Position numbers and translations under genes: made by a program | Notes under the pieces: generated by a model | Database searches by the model: none | What the model saw: the letters and a program-made list of their open reading frames with translations, nothing else | Told to the model about the DNA's origin: nothing | In this document: positions 16,799-25,823 of the stretch, one piece after another | Position numbering within the stretch: the first letter of the stretch is position 1 | Layout of the letters: every line of letters starts with the position of its first letter | NCBI RefSeq assembly: GCF_011617705.1 | Contig: NZ_CP050154.1 | Location: forward strand, 4,154,001 to 4,218,000 | From: Brevibacterium limosum | GTDB lineage: Bacteria; Actinomycetota; Actinomycetes; Actinomycetales; Brevibacteriaceae | DNA length: 64,000 bases | Direction of reading: 5' to 3'

Positions 16799-17584
16799 CT
16801 AGCGCCGGCCCTCCAGAAATCCGACGAAGGCACGAGCCAATCGCCGACCGCTGTCGACGAGTGCGGAATCGTGAGCCTCGACCTCGGCGATGATCGAGTC
16901 CTCGGTCTTGCCTGCCGGCAGGGCGAGATCGTTGCCGCTCAGCCAGCGAGCGATCTGACCGGCGCCGGTTTCCGGGTGGAACTGAGTGCCCCACGCACTC
17001 TCGCCGAGGCGGAAGGCCTGGACCGGCGCGTCGGAGCCGGTGATGAGGAGTTCTGCCCCTGTCGGCAGCGCCATCTCCTCCTGATGGAAGAGCACGGACG
17101 GCAGGGGCCCGTGGGCCAGTGCCCCGAAGACGGGGTCGGACCCGCCCGCCGAGGTGGCTCGCAGTTCGTAGATCCCGATCTGCGGGTGCATCCGACGAGT
17201 GATCGGAGCGTGGCCTGCGACGGCGAGCATCTCCCCGCCGAGGCAGATATTCAGGCTCGGGAACTCTCCGGCGATCGAGCGCCCGAGCAGCCGTCGGACC
17301 TCGGGAAACCAGGGATTCTCGGCATCTTCGAGGGGTCCGGCGGACCCGCCGAGGACGACGAGGGCGTCGAAAGAACCGGCCGGACCGGCCGCGGAAGCAT
17401 TCGGATCGCGGTCAGGCGCCTCGGCGGGGAGCGCCTCGGCGGGGATCACTTCGCCGAGATACGGTCGGGTCACCACCACCTCGGCGCCGGCTTCGGCCAG
17501 CCAATCGCCGAACCGTTCCGGCCCGGTTCCACGTTCATGCTCGATGGCGAGGATGCGCACCCTGCGCGGGAAATCACTGCTCAT
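16799..17584 (-). CDS. Class I glutamine amidotransferase-domain protein
   Basis: A stand-alone amidotransferase-like protein of 261 residues. DALVVLGGSAGPLEDAENPW begins the core, LNICLGGEMLA carries the nucleophilic Cys, and GTQFHPET carries the His and Glu of the triad. This layout matches GuaA-like stand-alone domains, some of which are gamma-glutamyl hydrolases or peptidases rather than ammonia donors. The usual Gly-Gln after the Cys loop reads GGEM, so classical glutaminase activity is not certain. ATG 17584 is the first start after the promoter gap. It ends at the bidirectional terminator. Confidence 0.82.
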   Translation of the reverse strand: MSSDFPRRVRILAIEHERGTGPERFGDWLAEAGAEVVVTRPYLGEVIPAEALPAEAPDRDPNASAAGPAGSFDALVVLGGSAGPLEDAENPWFPEVRRLLGRSIAGEFPSLNICLGGEMLAVAGHAPITRRMHPQIGIYELRATSAGGSDPVFGALAHGPLPSVLFHQEEMALPTGAELLITGSDAPVQAFRLGESAWGTQFHPETGAGQIARWLSGNDLALPAGKTEDSIIAEVEAHDSALVDSGRRLARAFVGFLEGRR

Positions 17585-17685
17585 GCCACCATTGTGGCCT
17601 TTCACCGAGGCTTTGGGGCGAAACGCGTCTGTCGAACGGTGCACGGTTCGACAGACGCTCGCCGCCTTGGACGACGGCAGCAACC

Positions 17686-18114
17686 CTACTCGGCGGTCAC
17701 GGCCCGCCCGTTCACGACCTTCTTGCGCAGAGCGAGGAAGAACAGGACGAGGCTGACGGACAGGGCGATGTGGCCGAGTCCGGCGATGCCGGCGATCATG
17801 GCGTTCGACACCTCGCCGAGGACGGTGAGTGAGCCGTGCCAGATCATCATGCCGACCGTGAGGACGATTCCGACGTTGTAGAGCCAGAAGAACCACGAGA
17901 ACAGCCTCGACCCGGACAGTCCGAACAGCTTGTCCAGCGCGAGGACGAGGAGCATGACGATGAAGCCGAGCGTGAGCAGGTGGGTGTGGACCACCGCGAG
18001 CTGCGTGAACTCGCCTTCGGGGAAGTCGTTGGCCTCGGTGAATTCGCGGTAGAACAGTCCCGCGAGGACTCCGATGATCATGTACGTGAATGCTGCAGAG
18101 AATGATTTCTTCAT
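17686..18114 (-). CDS. DUF2871-family membrane protein
   Basis: A protein of 142 residues with four predicted membrane spans (about 8-22, 42-62, 75-96, 105-130). It contains FSAAFTYMIIGVLAGLFYREFTEANDF and VVHTHLLTLGFIVMLLVL with paired His residues, then WHGSLT. These fit DUF2871 proteins of Firmicutes and actinobacteria. The conserved His suggest metal or haem contact, but no function is established. It is divergent from the next plus-strand membrane protein (18260) across a 145-bp space and is transcribed toward the amidotransferase gene. Confidence 0.75.
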   Translation of the reverse strand: MKKSFSAAFTYMIIGVLAGLFYREFTEANDFPEGEFTQLAVVHTHLLTLGFIVMLLVLALDKLFGLSGSRLFSWFFWLYNVGIVLTVGMMIWHGSLTVLGEVSNAMIAGIAGLGHIALSVSLVLFFLALRKKVVNGRAVTAE

Positions 18115-18259
18115 GCTTCCACTCCATCAGGATCCCCGCGCGGAAACCTGATCCGCACGATTGAACTGCATCCCCAACTTTCGATTGATGTTCCATCACA
18201 CAGGCATCCGAAGCCGCGGAACGCGGGCGCGGAGCCCGTGGCACGGCTAGCCTGGTGGC

Positions 18260-18745
18260 ATGGCCATGGAGACCCTGTTCGCGAAGATCGACCACATCGC
18301 CGGCGGCAAGAAGGCCGGCATCCTCGTGCCGTCGGAAGGTCTGGAGCTGCCGAAGACGAAGCGCGCCTTCGCGTGGATCACCTGGCTGCTGCTCTTCGAG
18401 CTCGTCCTCGGTTTCGGGGCCGTGGTCTACGCGATCATCATCGCCCGCGCGGGCGAGCCGGTTCCCTTTGCCGTGTGGATGCGCACGGTCGTCGTCCTCG
18501 GCATGACCGTGACCCTCTTCTACTTCTTCTGGCGCGCGACCAAGGGCTTCTACTGGGGCTACCAGCGCCTGCGCCTGTTCACGCAGATCTTCCCCATCAT
18601 CACCCTTGTCATGGCCGCGATCCCCGGCCTCTACCCGGTGTGGATGATCACTGAGCAGATCGTGTTCAGCCTCGTCATGATCGGCGTCGGCGATTTCCTC
18701 ACCGGCGACCACCTGCGCGAGGTGTTCCGCAGACCCGAGGACTGA
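18260..18745 (+). CDS. Uncharacterised four-helix membrane protein
   Basis: A protein of 161 residues, no family recognised. A 30-residue soluble start (METLFAKIDHIAGGKKAGIL) precedes four hydrophobic segments (about 38-60, 70-90, 106-124, 128-146). The polar end is GDHLREVFRRPED. TAGCCTGG about 12 bases upstream of ATG 18260 resembles a -10 element, so the mRNA may have a very short leader. ATG 18266 is a second possible start. The gene is divergent from DUF2871 and converges with the deaminase gene. Confidence 0.65.
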   Translation: MAMETLFAKIDHIAGGKKAGILVPSEGLELPKTKRAFAWITWLLLFELVLGFGAVVYAIIIARAGEPVPFAVWMRTVVVLGMTVTLFYFFWRATKGFYWGYQRLRLFTQIFPIITLVMAAIPGLYPVWMITEQIVFSLVMIGVGDFLTGDHLREVFRRPED

Positions 18746-18797
18746 GAACCCCCTTTGCCCGCCCGACATCCCTCAGCTCATCCCGCCGCCCCAATCC

Positions 18798-20291
18798 TCA
18801 CCCGGCAACGAGACGGCGCGCCTCCTCCTGATGAGCCGCGATGAGCGCCTCCTTGTCGAGTTCGACTCCGTCCGCGCCGATGGCGCGGCCGTCGATGACC
18901 CGCCACTGTCCGCCGACCATGACCCGGTCGGCCTTCTCCGCTCCGCAGAGAACGAGCGCGGGAATCGGGTCGTGCGATCCGGAGAACGGGAGGCCGTCGA
19001 GGCGGAACATCGCGAGGTCAGCTTGCCTGCCGACTTCGATGGTGCCGATATCGTCGCGGCCGAGCGCGGTCGCCGATCCCTTCGTCGCCCAGTCGAGGAC
19101 ACGGTCGCAGGTGACCGCCTCGGCGCCGTAGCGCAGGCGTTGGATGTAGAGGGCCTGGCGAACCTCGCGGATGAGGTTCGAAGCATCATTCGATGCGGAT
19201 CCGTCGACGCCGAGTCCGATAGCGACTCCGGCGTCCTCGAGTTCGACGGCGCGGGCGATGCCCGAGGCCAGCCGCATGTTCGAGGTCGGGCAGTGGGCGA
19301 CAGAGACCCCGGCGGCACCGAGGCGACCGATCTCCGAATCGTCGAAGTGCACACCGTGCGCCAGCCAGGTCCGCTCCCCCAGCCATCCGACGGATTCGAG
19401 GTAGTCCACAGTGCGCAGCCCGAAGGTTTCGCGGCAGAAGTCCTCTTCGTCGATGGTCTCGGCCAGGTGGGTGTGGAGGCGGACATCGAGTTCCGCGGCG
19501 AGTGCGGCGCTGTCGCGCATGAGTTCGGTGGTCACGGAGAACGGGGAGCACGGGGCGAAGCCGATCTGGATCTGGGCGCCGGGTCCTCTTTGGTGGAAGA
19601 TCTCGACGAGGCGGCGGGAGTCGTCGAGGATGACATCCGAATCCTGGACGGTCTGCTGCGGCGGCAGCCCTCCGGCCTCCTCGCCCAGGGACATCGACCC
19701 GCGGGTGAGCATGGCGCGCATGCCGAGTCTCCGGACGACGTCGACCTGAATGTCGATGGCCTCGTCCATGCCGGACGGAAACAGGTAGTGGTGGTCGGCG
19801 GCGGTCGTGCATCCGGATTCGAGCAGCTCAGCCATCGCCACGGTCGTGGCCAGTTCGAGAGCGCGCGGGGTCAGTCTGGCCCACACCGGGTAGAGGTTCA
19901 GCAGCCACCCGAACAGCGACAGGTCCGCGACGGGCGCCCACGCCCGGGTCAGCGTCTGATAGAAGTGATGATGCGTGTTGATCAGCCCGGGAGTGATCAC
20001 GTGCGCAGAGGCATCGACGACTTCGAGGGCCTCGTCAGCGCCGGTGGCCCCGTCGGCCCCGCCCGATGAGGGCTCGCCGCCTGCGGGGACGAGTTCGACG
20101 ATGGTCTCGGTGGCCCGGTCGATGACGATTCCGCGCGCCGCCTGATCCTGATCGACACCGGCACCGAGGTGGACGGCCAGCGGATCGCGCAGCCAGAGTC
20201 TCGCTGCCGGACGGATCCCTGATGCCTGGGAGTTCTCTGGTCCTGGGCGGTTCCCCGCTGCCGGTGTGTCGGTTTCGTTGGTGTCGATCAT
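18798..20291 (-). CDS. 8-oxoguanine deaminase-like amidohydrolase (AtzB/TrzN/guanine deaminase group)
   Basis: Metal-dependent deaminase of 497 residues. It shows the amidohydrolase sites: VITPGLINTHHHFYQTLTRA (HxH plus), LHTHLAETIDEE, WLAHGVHFDD and GLGVDGSASND (Asp). The Leu-rich LSLFGWLLNLYPVWARL and TTAADHHYLFP resemble characterised 8-oxoguanine/isoxanthopterin deaminases. The likely reaction is 8-oxoguanine to urate plus ammonia. The neighbouring divergent gene is an NCS2 permease of the xanthine/urate type, supporting a purine role. Start ATG 20291 follows AAAGGCGACAGG; a longer reading from 20372 has no such site. Exact substrate is inferred. Confidence 0.85.
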   Translation of the reverse strand: MIDTNETDTPAAGNRPGPENSQASGIRPAARLWLRDPLAVHLGAGVDQDQAARGIVIDRATETIVELVPAGGEPSSGGADGATGADEALEVVDASAHVITPGLINTHHHFYQTLTRAWAPVADLSLFGWLLNLYPVWARLTPRALELATTVAMAELLESGCTTAADHHYLFPSGMDEAIDIQVDVVRRLGMRAMLTRGSMSLGEEAGGLPPQQTVQDSDVILDDSRRLVEIFHQRGPGAQIQIGFAPCSPFSVTTELMRDSAALAAELDVRLHTHLAETIDEEDFCRETFGLRTVDYLESVGWLGERTWLAHGVHFDDSEIGRLGAAGVSVAHCPTSNMRLASGIARAVELEDAGVAIGLGVDGSASNDASNLIREVRQALYIQRLRYGAEAVTCDRVLDWATKGSATALGRDDIGTIEVGRQADLAMFRLDGLPFSGSHDPIPALVLCGAEKADRVMVGGQWRVIDGRAIGADGVELDKEALIAAHQEEARRLVAG

Positions 20292-20563
20292 CCTGTCGCC
20301 TTTCAGCTCTTGAACCGTACGCGTCGAGCGCGCACTATTGGTCTGTGGCGACAGAACTGGGGCCGACGCCACCAGCTCAGGCTTTCCGGCGTCTGCTGCT
20401 CCGCCGTTCGGTATCTCATCGGTGATCCCCGACTGTACCCACTGGTCGGTGGGACGGTACGATGATCCAAAACCATCGAACTGAGCGAACGATCAGTAGA
20501 TTGCCGAGGATGAGTACACGACTCCCGTGGACTCTAGCATGTGCCGCGAGTCACAAAAACGGC

Positions 20564-20592
20564 TTGCGAGCCAAATGGTATTCCTTTAGAGT
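20564..20592 (+). promoter_or_regulatory. Promoter for the NCS2 permease
   Basis: TTGCGA (20564-20569), a 17-base spacer and TAGAGT (20587-20592) form a reasonable sigma-70-type promoter in the 450-bp divergent region between the deaminase (20291) and the permease (20743). Confidence 0.45.
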
Positions 20593-20600
20593 TTTGCGAT

Positions 20601-20633
20601 AAGGAATATTCCTTTCGCATAACGGAATTATGC
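20601..20633. promoter_or_regulatory. Nested operator palindromes upstream of the NCS2 permease
   Basis: AAGGAATATTCCTT (20601-20614) is a perfect 14-bp palindrome. GCATAA-CGGAA-TTATGC (20617-20633) is a second perfect inverted repeat right after it. The string TATTCCTTT also occurs at 20579-20587, and TTGCGA at both 20564 and 20594, so the whole block is an imperfect direct duplication. The AT-rich GGAATATTCC core resembles IclR-family operators (known generally); a purine-responsive regulator is inferred. The rest of the divergent region (20292-20563) shows nothing else I can name. Confidence 0.6.
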
Positions 20634-20742
20634 AACCGATCCCTCGGTCGAACTGATGCCCGCTCGCATGCCAAACCGGCCACTGAGGTCGGCAAGTCAC
20701 AGTGAGGTCTTCACACCGAGGACGTACTCAATGGAGAGATAG

Positions 20743-22353
20743 ATGTCGGTATCCCATCAATCACCCAGCAGCGACCGCAGATCAGCGGTCGGCAGCAAGC
20801 CGGCCCGGCCGGAGGACGAACGGCTTCCAGTCGGCAGCTCCTTCGCCTACGGGCTGCAGCATGTGCTCACTATGTACGGCGGAATCATCGCGGTTCCCCT
20901 CATCATCGGCAATGCCGCCGGCCTCGACGGCAACGGCATCAGCCTCCTCATCGCCTCCTGTCTCTTCATGGGCGGTCTGGCGACGATCCTGCAGTCGGTC
21001 GGTGTGCCGTTCTTCGGCTCCCAGCTCCCTCTGGTCCAGGGCGTCTCATTCGCCGGCGTCGCGACGATGACGTCCATTCTGGCCGGCGGCGATGGCCTGC
21101 CTGCGGTCTTCGGATCGGTGCTGGTCGCCTCGGTGATCGGCCTGATCGTCGCGCCGGCTTTCGCGCTCATCGTGAAGTTCTTCCCGCCGGTGGTCACCGG
21201 CACGGTGATCACGACCATCGGGCTCTCACTCATGCCTGTGGCCGCAGGCTGGGCCATGGGCGGCGACGCCGAGGCCGCCGACTACGGCAGCATGCGCAAT
21301 ATCCTCATCGCCGTGGTCACCCTGGCCATCGTGCTCATCCTCAGCCGGATTCCCGTCGCCGTGATCTCCCGACTGTCGATCCTCCTGGCCATCGTCATCG
21401 GCACCATCGGCTGTCTCATCTTCGGCTGGGCCGATTTCTCCCATGTGCTTGATCGCGGCATCTTCGCGTTCCCCGAGCCATTCGCCTTTGGTATGCCAAC
21501 CTTCTCGGCTGCGGCGATCATCTCGATGTTCATAGTCATCATCGTCACCTTCGCCGAGACCACTGCGGACATCATCGCCGTCGGCGAGATCGTCGACACG
21601 AAGGTCGATTCCAAACGCATCGCTTCGGGACTTCGTGCTGACATGCTGTCGTCGGCCGTCTCACCGATCTTCAACTCCTTCACTCAGTCGGCGTTCGCAC
21701 AGAACGTCGGCCTGGTGGCGATCACCGGTGTGAAGTCGCGTTTCGTCGTCACTGCCGGTGGTGCGATCCTCGTGGTTCTCGGCCTGCTGCCGGTGATGGG
21801 CGGTGTCGTTGCTGCGGTGCCGACGCCGGTTCTCGGCGGCGCGGGCATCGTCCTGTTCGGTACGGTCGCCGCTTCGGGCATCCGCACGCTGTCCAAGGTC
21901 GAATACGAGGGCAACCTCAACATGATCATCGTGGCGGTCTCGCTGGCCTTCGGCATCATCCCGGTCGTTGAGCCTGACTTCTACAACGCATTCCCGGACT
22001 GGGTCGGCATCATCCTCCACTCGGGCATCTCCTCGGCCACGCTCATGGCGGTGCTGCTCAACCTCGTCTTCAACCACATCGGTGCGCGGACGAAGGACCG
22101 TTCGGACCGTTCGGTCTTCGTGGCAGGCACCGGTCGAGTCATCCGCAAGGAAGAGCTGCAGCGACTCATCGACAACGAGGCCATCCTCACCGAGGGCGAC
22201 ACCGTCAAGAACGGGAAGATCGTCGACTGCAACGGAGAAGAGGTTCCCGTCGTCACCGAGAAGCAGCACGAGAAGGTCATCGACGCCACCGAAAAGGGTG
22301 AGGTCCGCTGCCAGGACGACGTCCGCCGCCTCATCGCCGCGGATGAGGACTAG
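20743..22353 (+). CDS. NCS2-family nucleobase:cation symporter (xanthine/urate permease type)
   Basis: A membrane protein of 536 residues with about 14 spans. Family landmarks include SSFAYGLQHVLTMYGGIIAVPLI, the QGVSFAGVATM substrate-region motif, GLSLMPVAAGWAMGG, ETTADIIAVGEIV (conserved Glu), NSFTQSAFAQNVGLVAITGVKSR, GIVLFGTVAASGIRTL and YEGNLNMIIVAVSL. It most resembles the xanthine/uric acid branch. About 75 C-terminal residues after the last span are hydrophilic (RTKDRSDRSVFVAG..., KGEVRCQDDVRRLIAADED), longer than usual, and could be a regulatory tail. It is divergent from the 8-oxoguanine deaminase-like gene, together a purine-salvage or catabolic unit. Confidence 0.9.
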   Translation: MSVSHQSPSSDRRSAVGSKPARPEDERLPVGSSFAYGLQHVLTMYGGIIAVPLIIGNAAGLDGNGISLLIASCLFMGGLATILQSVGVPFFGSQLPLVQGVSFAGVATMTSILAGGDGLPAVFGSVLVASVIGLIVAPAFALIVKFFPPVVTGTVITTIGLSLMPVAAGWAMGGDAEAADYGSMRNILIAVVTLAIVLILSRIPVAVISRLSILLAIVIGTIGCLIFGWADFSHVLDRGIFAFPEPFAFGMPTFSAAAIISMFIVIIVTFAETTADIIAVGEIVDTKVDSKRIASGLRADMLSSAVSPIFNSFTQSAFAQNVGLVAITGVKSRFVVTAGGAILVVLGLLPVMGGVVAAVPTPVLGGAGIVLFGTVAASGIRTLSKVEYEGNLNMIIVAVSLAFGIIPVVEPDFYNAFPDWVGIILHSGISSATLMAVLLNLVFNHIGARTKDRSDRSVFVAGTGRVIRKEELQRLIDNEAILTEGDTVKNGKIVDCNGEEVPVVTEKQHEKVIDATEKGEVRCQDDVRRLIAADED

Positions 22354-22367
22354 AACGACCGCTCGAG

Positions 22368-22402
22368 CCCCGGCCGCCGTCTGGAGGGACGATCGGCCGG
22401 GG
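22368..22402. terminator. Probable terminator between permease and HNH gene
   Basis: CCCCGGCCG (22368-22376) and CGGCCGGGG (22394-22402) form a perfect 9-bp GC stem with a 17-base loop in the 72-bp convergent gap. No T-run on either side. Confidence 0.5.
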
Positions 22403-22425
22403 TAACGTGCAGAATTGGGCTGCCG

Positions 22426-24795
22426 TCAGAACGGAGGCGGTTTCTCTGGTTTCCAATAGGCATCCCAGCTCGATTCCTGGGCGGCCCTCGCCCATTGCGG
22501 CCGGCGAGAGTTCTCTTTCTCTTCAGCCGGGGTGAGCTCGGCTTCCGAGGTCCAGCGCAGCGCCGGGTCTTCGGGCGCTGAGACATCGGGCGCTGAGTCA
22601 CTGGGCGTCGCATCGCGCGCCGCGGAGTTCAGGATGCCCTTGCTCCCAGCAGTCGGGACACACTCGTCCCCTCGTTCGGAATTGCGGGATGGATCCGTGG
22701 TTTCGAGACGACTCGCGGGACTCGGATACCCGTTGTCGTGAACCGGTGGTGCGTCGCCAGGCTTCCCCTCGTCAAGCAGATTCGGCAGGTGGGCATAGTT
22801 CTCCATCTGCCGAGCATGCTCGGCGTTGATCGGGTTGTCGGGCGGATACATTCTTGCGACGACGCCCCGCGTGAAGGCATACTCCACCGCCCCGTCATCG
22901 GTCTTCCGGATCGAGAACCTGCGGTCGGTCTTCGCCTGGTGGTCAGGTGCGCACAGCGGGTGGAGGTTCTCGAACGTCGTCTGTCCGCCTCGAGCCGGAT
23001 CCGCATGGTCGAAGGGGATGATGTGGTCGACTTCGGAGGTCTCTGCCCGGCGGGTGCAGCCCGGGGCAGAACAGGACTGCCACTTGCCGCTCAGAGGAGC
23101 GCGCACGTCGGCAGGGATGTAGTAGCTGCGCGAGCGGGCATCAATCGGCGTCCCGGTCGCGGGATCGGTGAGGATCCGGTGCCAAGTGGGGCTCTCTCCT
23201 GCGAGAGCCCGTGCCGCGGCCGGCGGCACCGGAGTACCGTCCGAGAACGTTCCGGGCAGCTCTGACTTGCCCACTGCGGTGAGATACGGAACCGTCACCA
23301 TCATCTTCGCCTGCTCCCGCACCCATTGTCCGTGGGTGGGCATGACGAGCTTGATGGTGGTCTTCACGTCGACGCCGGTGCTGGCGAACGCTTCCGCTTC
23401 TCGTTGCGCCGCGTGCGCGGTGCGATCGACGGCTGCTGCGGTGATGGGAGCCGTGGGGTCGGCTTGGTCAGCAGCTTCGAGAGCGATCTCGTTGGTGGAG
23501 GTCTCTCCGGTCGTGGTGTCGTGCGTCGTCACGGCGATGGCCATCTGCGGGGTTGCTCGTGTGGCGATGTCGAACATGAGGGCGGCGATGCTGTCCTGAT
23601 CGGCGACCTCGAGACCGGCGGTGTTCTCCTCGGTGAGTGCCGAGATGTTGCCGTTGCGAATCGCCCGAGCGAACGCCTCGATCCGCAGGTAGAAGGCGTT
23701 GAGTTCCACGGCAGGCCCCGACAGGGTCACCGAGGCGGTCCCGTCAGGGTAGGTCATGATGTCGACCCGCCGACGCCTCTCGGCCAGTTCGACCCGATCA
23801 TCGACGGGTACGAGCGCCGCGATCTTCAGATTCAGCGACTTCTTGAAAGTCTCCAGGGTGATATCAGCGCGGCGGTCACCGAGGTAGGCATCAAGCCGGG
23901 GCAGATATTCGAAGGCGACGTCCTTGATAGCCCGAGTAGCTGCGAGCACATGCTCGATCGTGAACTCACCGGCGAGGCACCGCTGCAAGAACTTCGGCAG
24001 TCCGAATGCCAGGGTGACCGCGCTGGTGATCTCGTTGTAGGCACCGTCGCTCGTCGAACCGAGGACCGTGGTCAGCTCGGCGATCTCTTCGCGCGTGGCG
24101 AGGTCGTGGACCCAGCTGTTGAATGACTTGTGCAGTCCGAACTTGGGGAAATTCGGAAGCGGCTTCGCCGGCGCCTGCTCAGGAGCACTGGCACAGGTGA
24201 CCGTGTCAATGGCGTCTTCCGTTTCACCATCGACTTCGGCGGAAGCGTCTTCAGGAAGGGCTTCCTCATCTGAGTCGGCATCCTCATCGGGAGTGGAAGT
24301 GTCCTCAGGCTCGACAGCGTCCGCGCGGTCAGTGTCCTCGACAGTTTCATCGAGGTCGGCATCGTCATCGGACGCATCGAGAGCGCGGTCGTCGAAGACG
24401 AAGCCGGTGGATGCCCAGGGGTCGACGAAGTCGTCCTTTTCGGGGAGCAGACCGTCTCGTGCCGTGATGAAGCGACCGGCCGTTTCGGTGAAAGTTGCGT
24501 GGTAGTAGACCGCGTCGCCCTCGGCGTAGCGAAGCTTCTCGATGGCATCGGACAGAAACAGGCCGGCGACGGCCTGGAATTCTGCCAGGCGAACGCCCGT
24601 GCTCAAGCGTGTAAGGCTGACGACGACGGCCATCGGCGAATCGGGGTCGACGTCGAGGTGACGGGGTGAGTCGGGGCCGACGAGTGGCGCCTGAGGCGAA
24701 GAAGCGGAGTCGGTCGAGGGCGCGGGAGAGTTGGAGACTGATTCATTCGAGGCAGGCTCGAGACCACTGTTGCCCGGATCCTGAGGATCCTTCAT
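22426..24795 (-). CDS. DUF222 / HNH endonuclease-domain protein
   Basis: A protein of 789 residues. An acidic Asp/Glu-rich stretch (about 130-200) lies inside an N-terminal segment. A DUF222 helical domain follows (about 230-560; FLQRCLAGEFTIEHVLAATRAIK, TYPDGTASVTLSGP). A C-terminal HNH nuclease motif comes next (about 640-700: CSAPGCTRRAETSEVDHIIPFD, then ENLHPLCAPDHQAK). It is of the actinobacterial family once called the 13E12 repeat family, which is present in many paralogs per genome and has no proven role. The protein is longer than most relatives (about 450-550). Flanking region at 24796-25018 is AT-rich with palindromes. Confidence 0.9.
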   Translation of the reverse strand: MKDPQDPGNSGLEPASNESVSNSPAPSTDSASSPQAPLVGPDSPRHLDVDPDSPMAVVVSLTRLSTGVRLAEFQAVAGLFLSDAIEKLRYAEGDAVYYHATFTETAGRFITARDGLLPEKDDFVDPWASTGFVFDDRALDASDDDADLDETVEDTDRADAVEPEDTSTPDEDADSDEEALPEDASAEVDGETEDAIDTVTCASAPEQAPAKPLPNFPKFGLHKSFNSWVHDLATREEIAELTTVLGSTSDGAYNEITSAVTLAFGLPKFLQRCLAGEFTIEHVLAATRAIKDVAFEYLPRLDAYLGDRRADITLETFKKSLNLKIAALVPVDDRVELAERRRRVDIMTYPDGTASVTLSGPAVELNAFYLRIEAFARAIRNGNISALTEENTAGLEVADQDSIAALMFDIATRATPQMAIAVTTHDTTTGETSTNEIALEAADQADPTAPITAAAVDRTAHAAQREAEAFASTGVDVKTTIKLVMPTHGQWVREQAKMMVTVPYLTAVGKSELPGTFSDGTPVPPAAARALAGESPTWHRILTDPATGTPIDARSRSYYIPADVRAPLSGKWQSCSAPGCTRRAETSEVDHIIPFDHADPARGGQTTFENLHPLCAPDHQAKTDRRFSIRKTDDGAVEYAFTRGVVARMYPPDNPINAEHARQMENYAHLPNLLDEGKPGDAPPVHDNGYPSPASRLETTDPSRNSERGDECVPTAGSKGILNSAARDATPSDSAPDVSAPEDPALRWTSEAELTPAEEKENSRRPQWARAAQESSWDAYWKPEKPPPF

Positions 24796-24809
24796 CGGTC
24801 TCGCCGCCT

Positions 24810-24825
24810 TTCACATCGATGTGAA
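24810..24825. promoter_or_regulatory. Perfect 16-bp palindrome TTCACATCGATGTGAA
   Basis: It lies 15 bases upstream of the HNH gene start, inside its leader or promoter. It is a fully symmetric site in an AT-rich stretch, so a dimeric regulator site is likely. Confidence 0.5.
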
Positions 24826-24861
24826 TGCCTTGGTTTTATTCTACTTGAGGATGGCTTCAAT

Positions 24862-24930
24862 GAACATCACAATTCGATTACAAACAGAATCTGACCGATT
24901 TTTTATGATGTTTGATGGGTTTTGATGTTC
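24862..24930. repeat. Inverted repeat GAACATCA / TGATGTTC in AT-rich spacer
   Basis: Arms at 24862-24869 and 24923-24930 frame a 53-base AT-rich block with a run of T (about 24898-24904). The block lies between the HAD phosphatase (ends 25019 on the minus strand) and the HNH gene. Confidence 0.35.
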
Positions 24931-25018
24931 GCAGTTTCGCGCCGCCATCGAACATCGTTCACTCGGTCCGCCATGTTCCCAAGATCGCCTTACCCTCGGT
25001 TCCCACAGGAATCGTGAC

Positions 25019-25696
25019 CTATTCTGTGAGCAGACCAGGTATCTGCTCCATCAGGGTGAAGGTCTCGGCCGCACCCGCCGCCAACAGCGTCTCCGCGCTC
25101 TGATGCACCGGCGAATCCGGACAGAACCCGAGCACATGGGACCCGGCCGCAACGCCGGCGATCACCCCGGTGGGGGAATCTTCGATCACGGCCGCCTCGG
25201 CGGGGTCGACGCCCAAGGAATCCGCCGCCACGAGATAGACGTCCGGGGCGGGCTTCGAATTCGGCTGCTCCATACCGGAGAAGATCCTGCCCTCGAACAC
25301 GTCGAAGAGGCCGATCTTGCGCAGCTGCAGTTCGATCTTCGGGCGATCCGCACCCGATGCACAGGCGATCCTGCCCGGGTAGATCTCGGCGATGCGATGA
25401 ACCGCGGCCACGACTCCCGGAATCGCCTGGAGGGAGGCCGCGAGCTGGTCATTGCGGCGACGACGGAACTCCGTCATCCACTCCGCGTCGATGCGGAACC
25501 CGGTTTGCTCCTCGATGACATCGGCCTCGTCCCGGAGCATCTTGCCGACGAATCGCGCAATGCACTCCTCGGCGCTCAGCTGCCAGCCGAGCTCCTGCAG
25601 CATCTGGTGGAGGACACCGTTCGTGATGCTTTCGGAGTCGACGAGGACCCCATCACAGTCGAAGAGGACAGCGGAGAATTTCGGAAGTGCGACCAT
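25019..25696 (-). CDS. HAD-superfamily phosphatase / beta-phosphoglucomutase-like
   Basis: A protein of 225 residues. LFDCDGVLVDSE (nucleophile Asp and acid Asp, about residues 11-22), a four-helix cap (about 20-85), CASGADRPKI (motif II Ser region), SKPAPDVYLVAA (motif III Lys) and VIEDSPTGVIAG (motif IV acids) are all present. This is subfamily I of HAD hydrolases, acting on small phosphorylated metabolites such as sugar phosphates; the specific substrate is unknown. The gene is transcribed toward the HNH gene and begins 127 bases downstream of the M50 peptidase gene. Confidence 0.88.
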   Translation of the reverse strand: MVALPKFSAVLFDCDGVLVDSESITNGVLHQMLQELGWQLSAEECIARFVGKMLRDEADVIEEQTGFRIDAEWMTEFRRRRNDQLAASLQAIPGVVAAVHRIAEIYPGRIACASGADRPKIELQLRKIGLFDVFEGRIFSGMEQPNSKPAPDVYLVAADSLGVDPAEAAVIEDSPTGVIAGVAAGSHVLGFCPDSPVHQSAETLLAAGAAETFTLMEQIPGLLTE

Positions 25697-25823
25697 GCCC
25701 CGATTCTGCCACCCGCCACAGACGTGGAATCACGGGCATCCACCCCGCACCACGGCCCGACGGACGACATCCACGCCGACTCGCCGCCCCGCCCTCCGGC
25801 TCAGGAGCCTGAGAAAACCGCGG

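Noticed and set aside
22426..24795. HNH protein as a group I intron or phage terminase nuclease
   Set aside because: The DUF222 domain and actinobacterial multi-copy family explain the HNH motif; no phage genes adjoin it.
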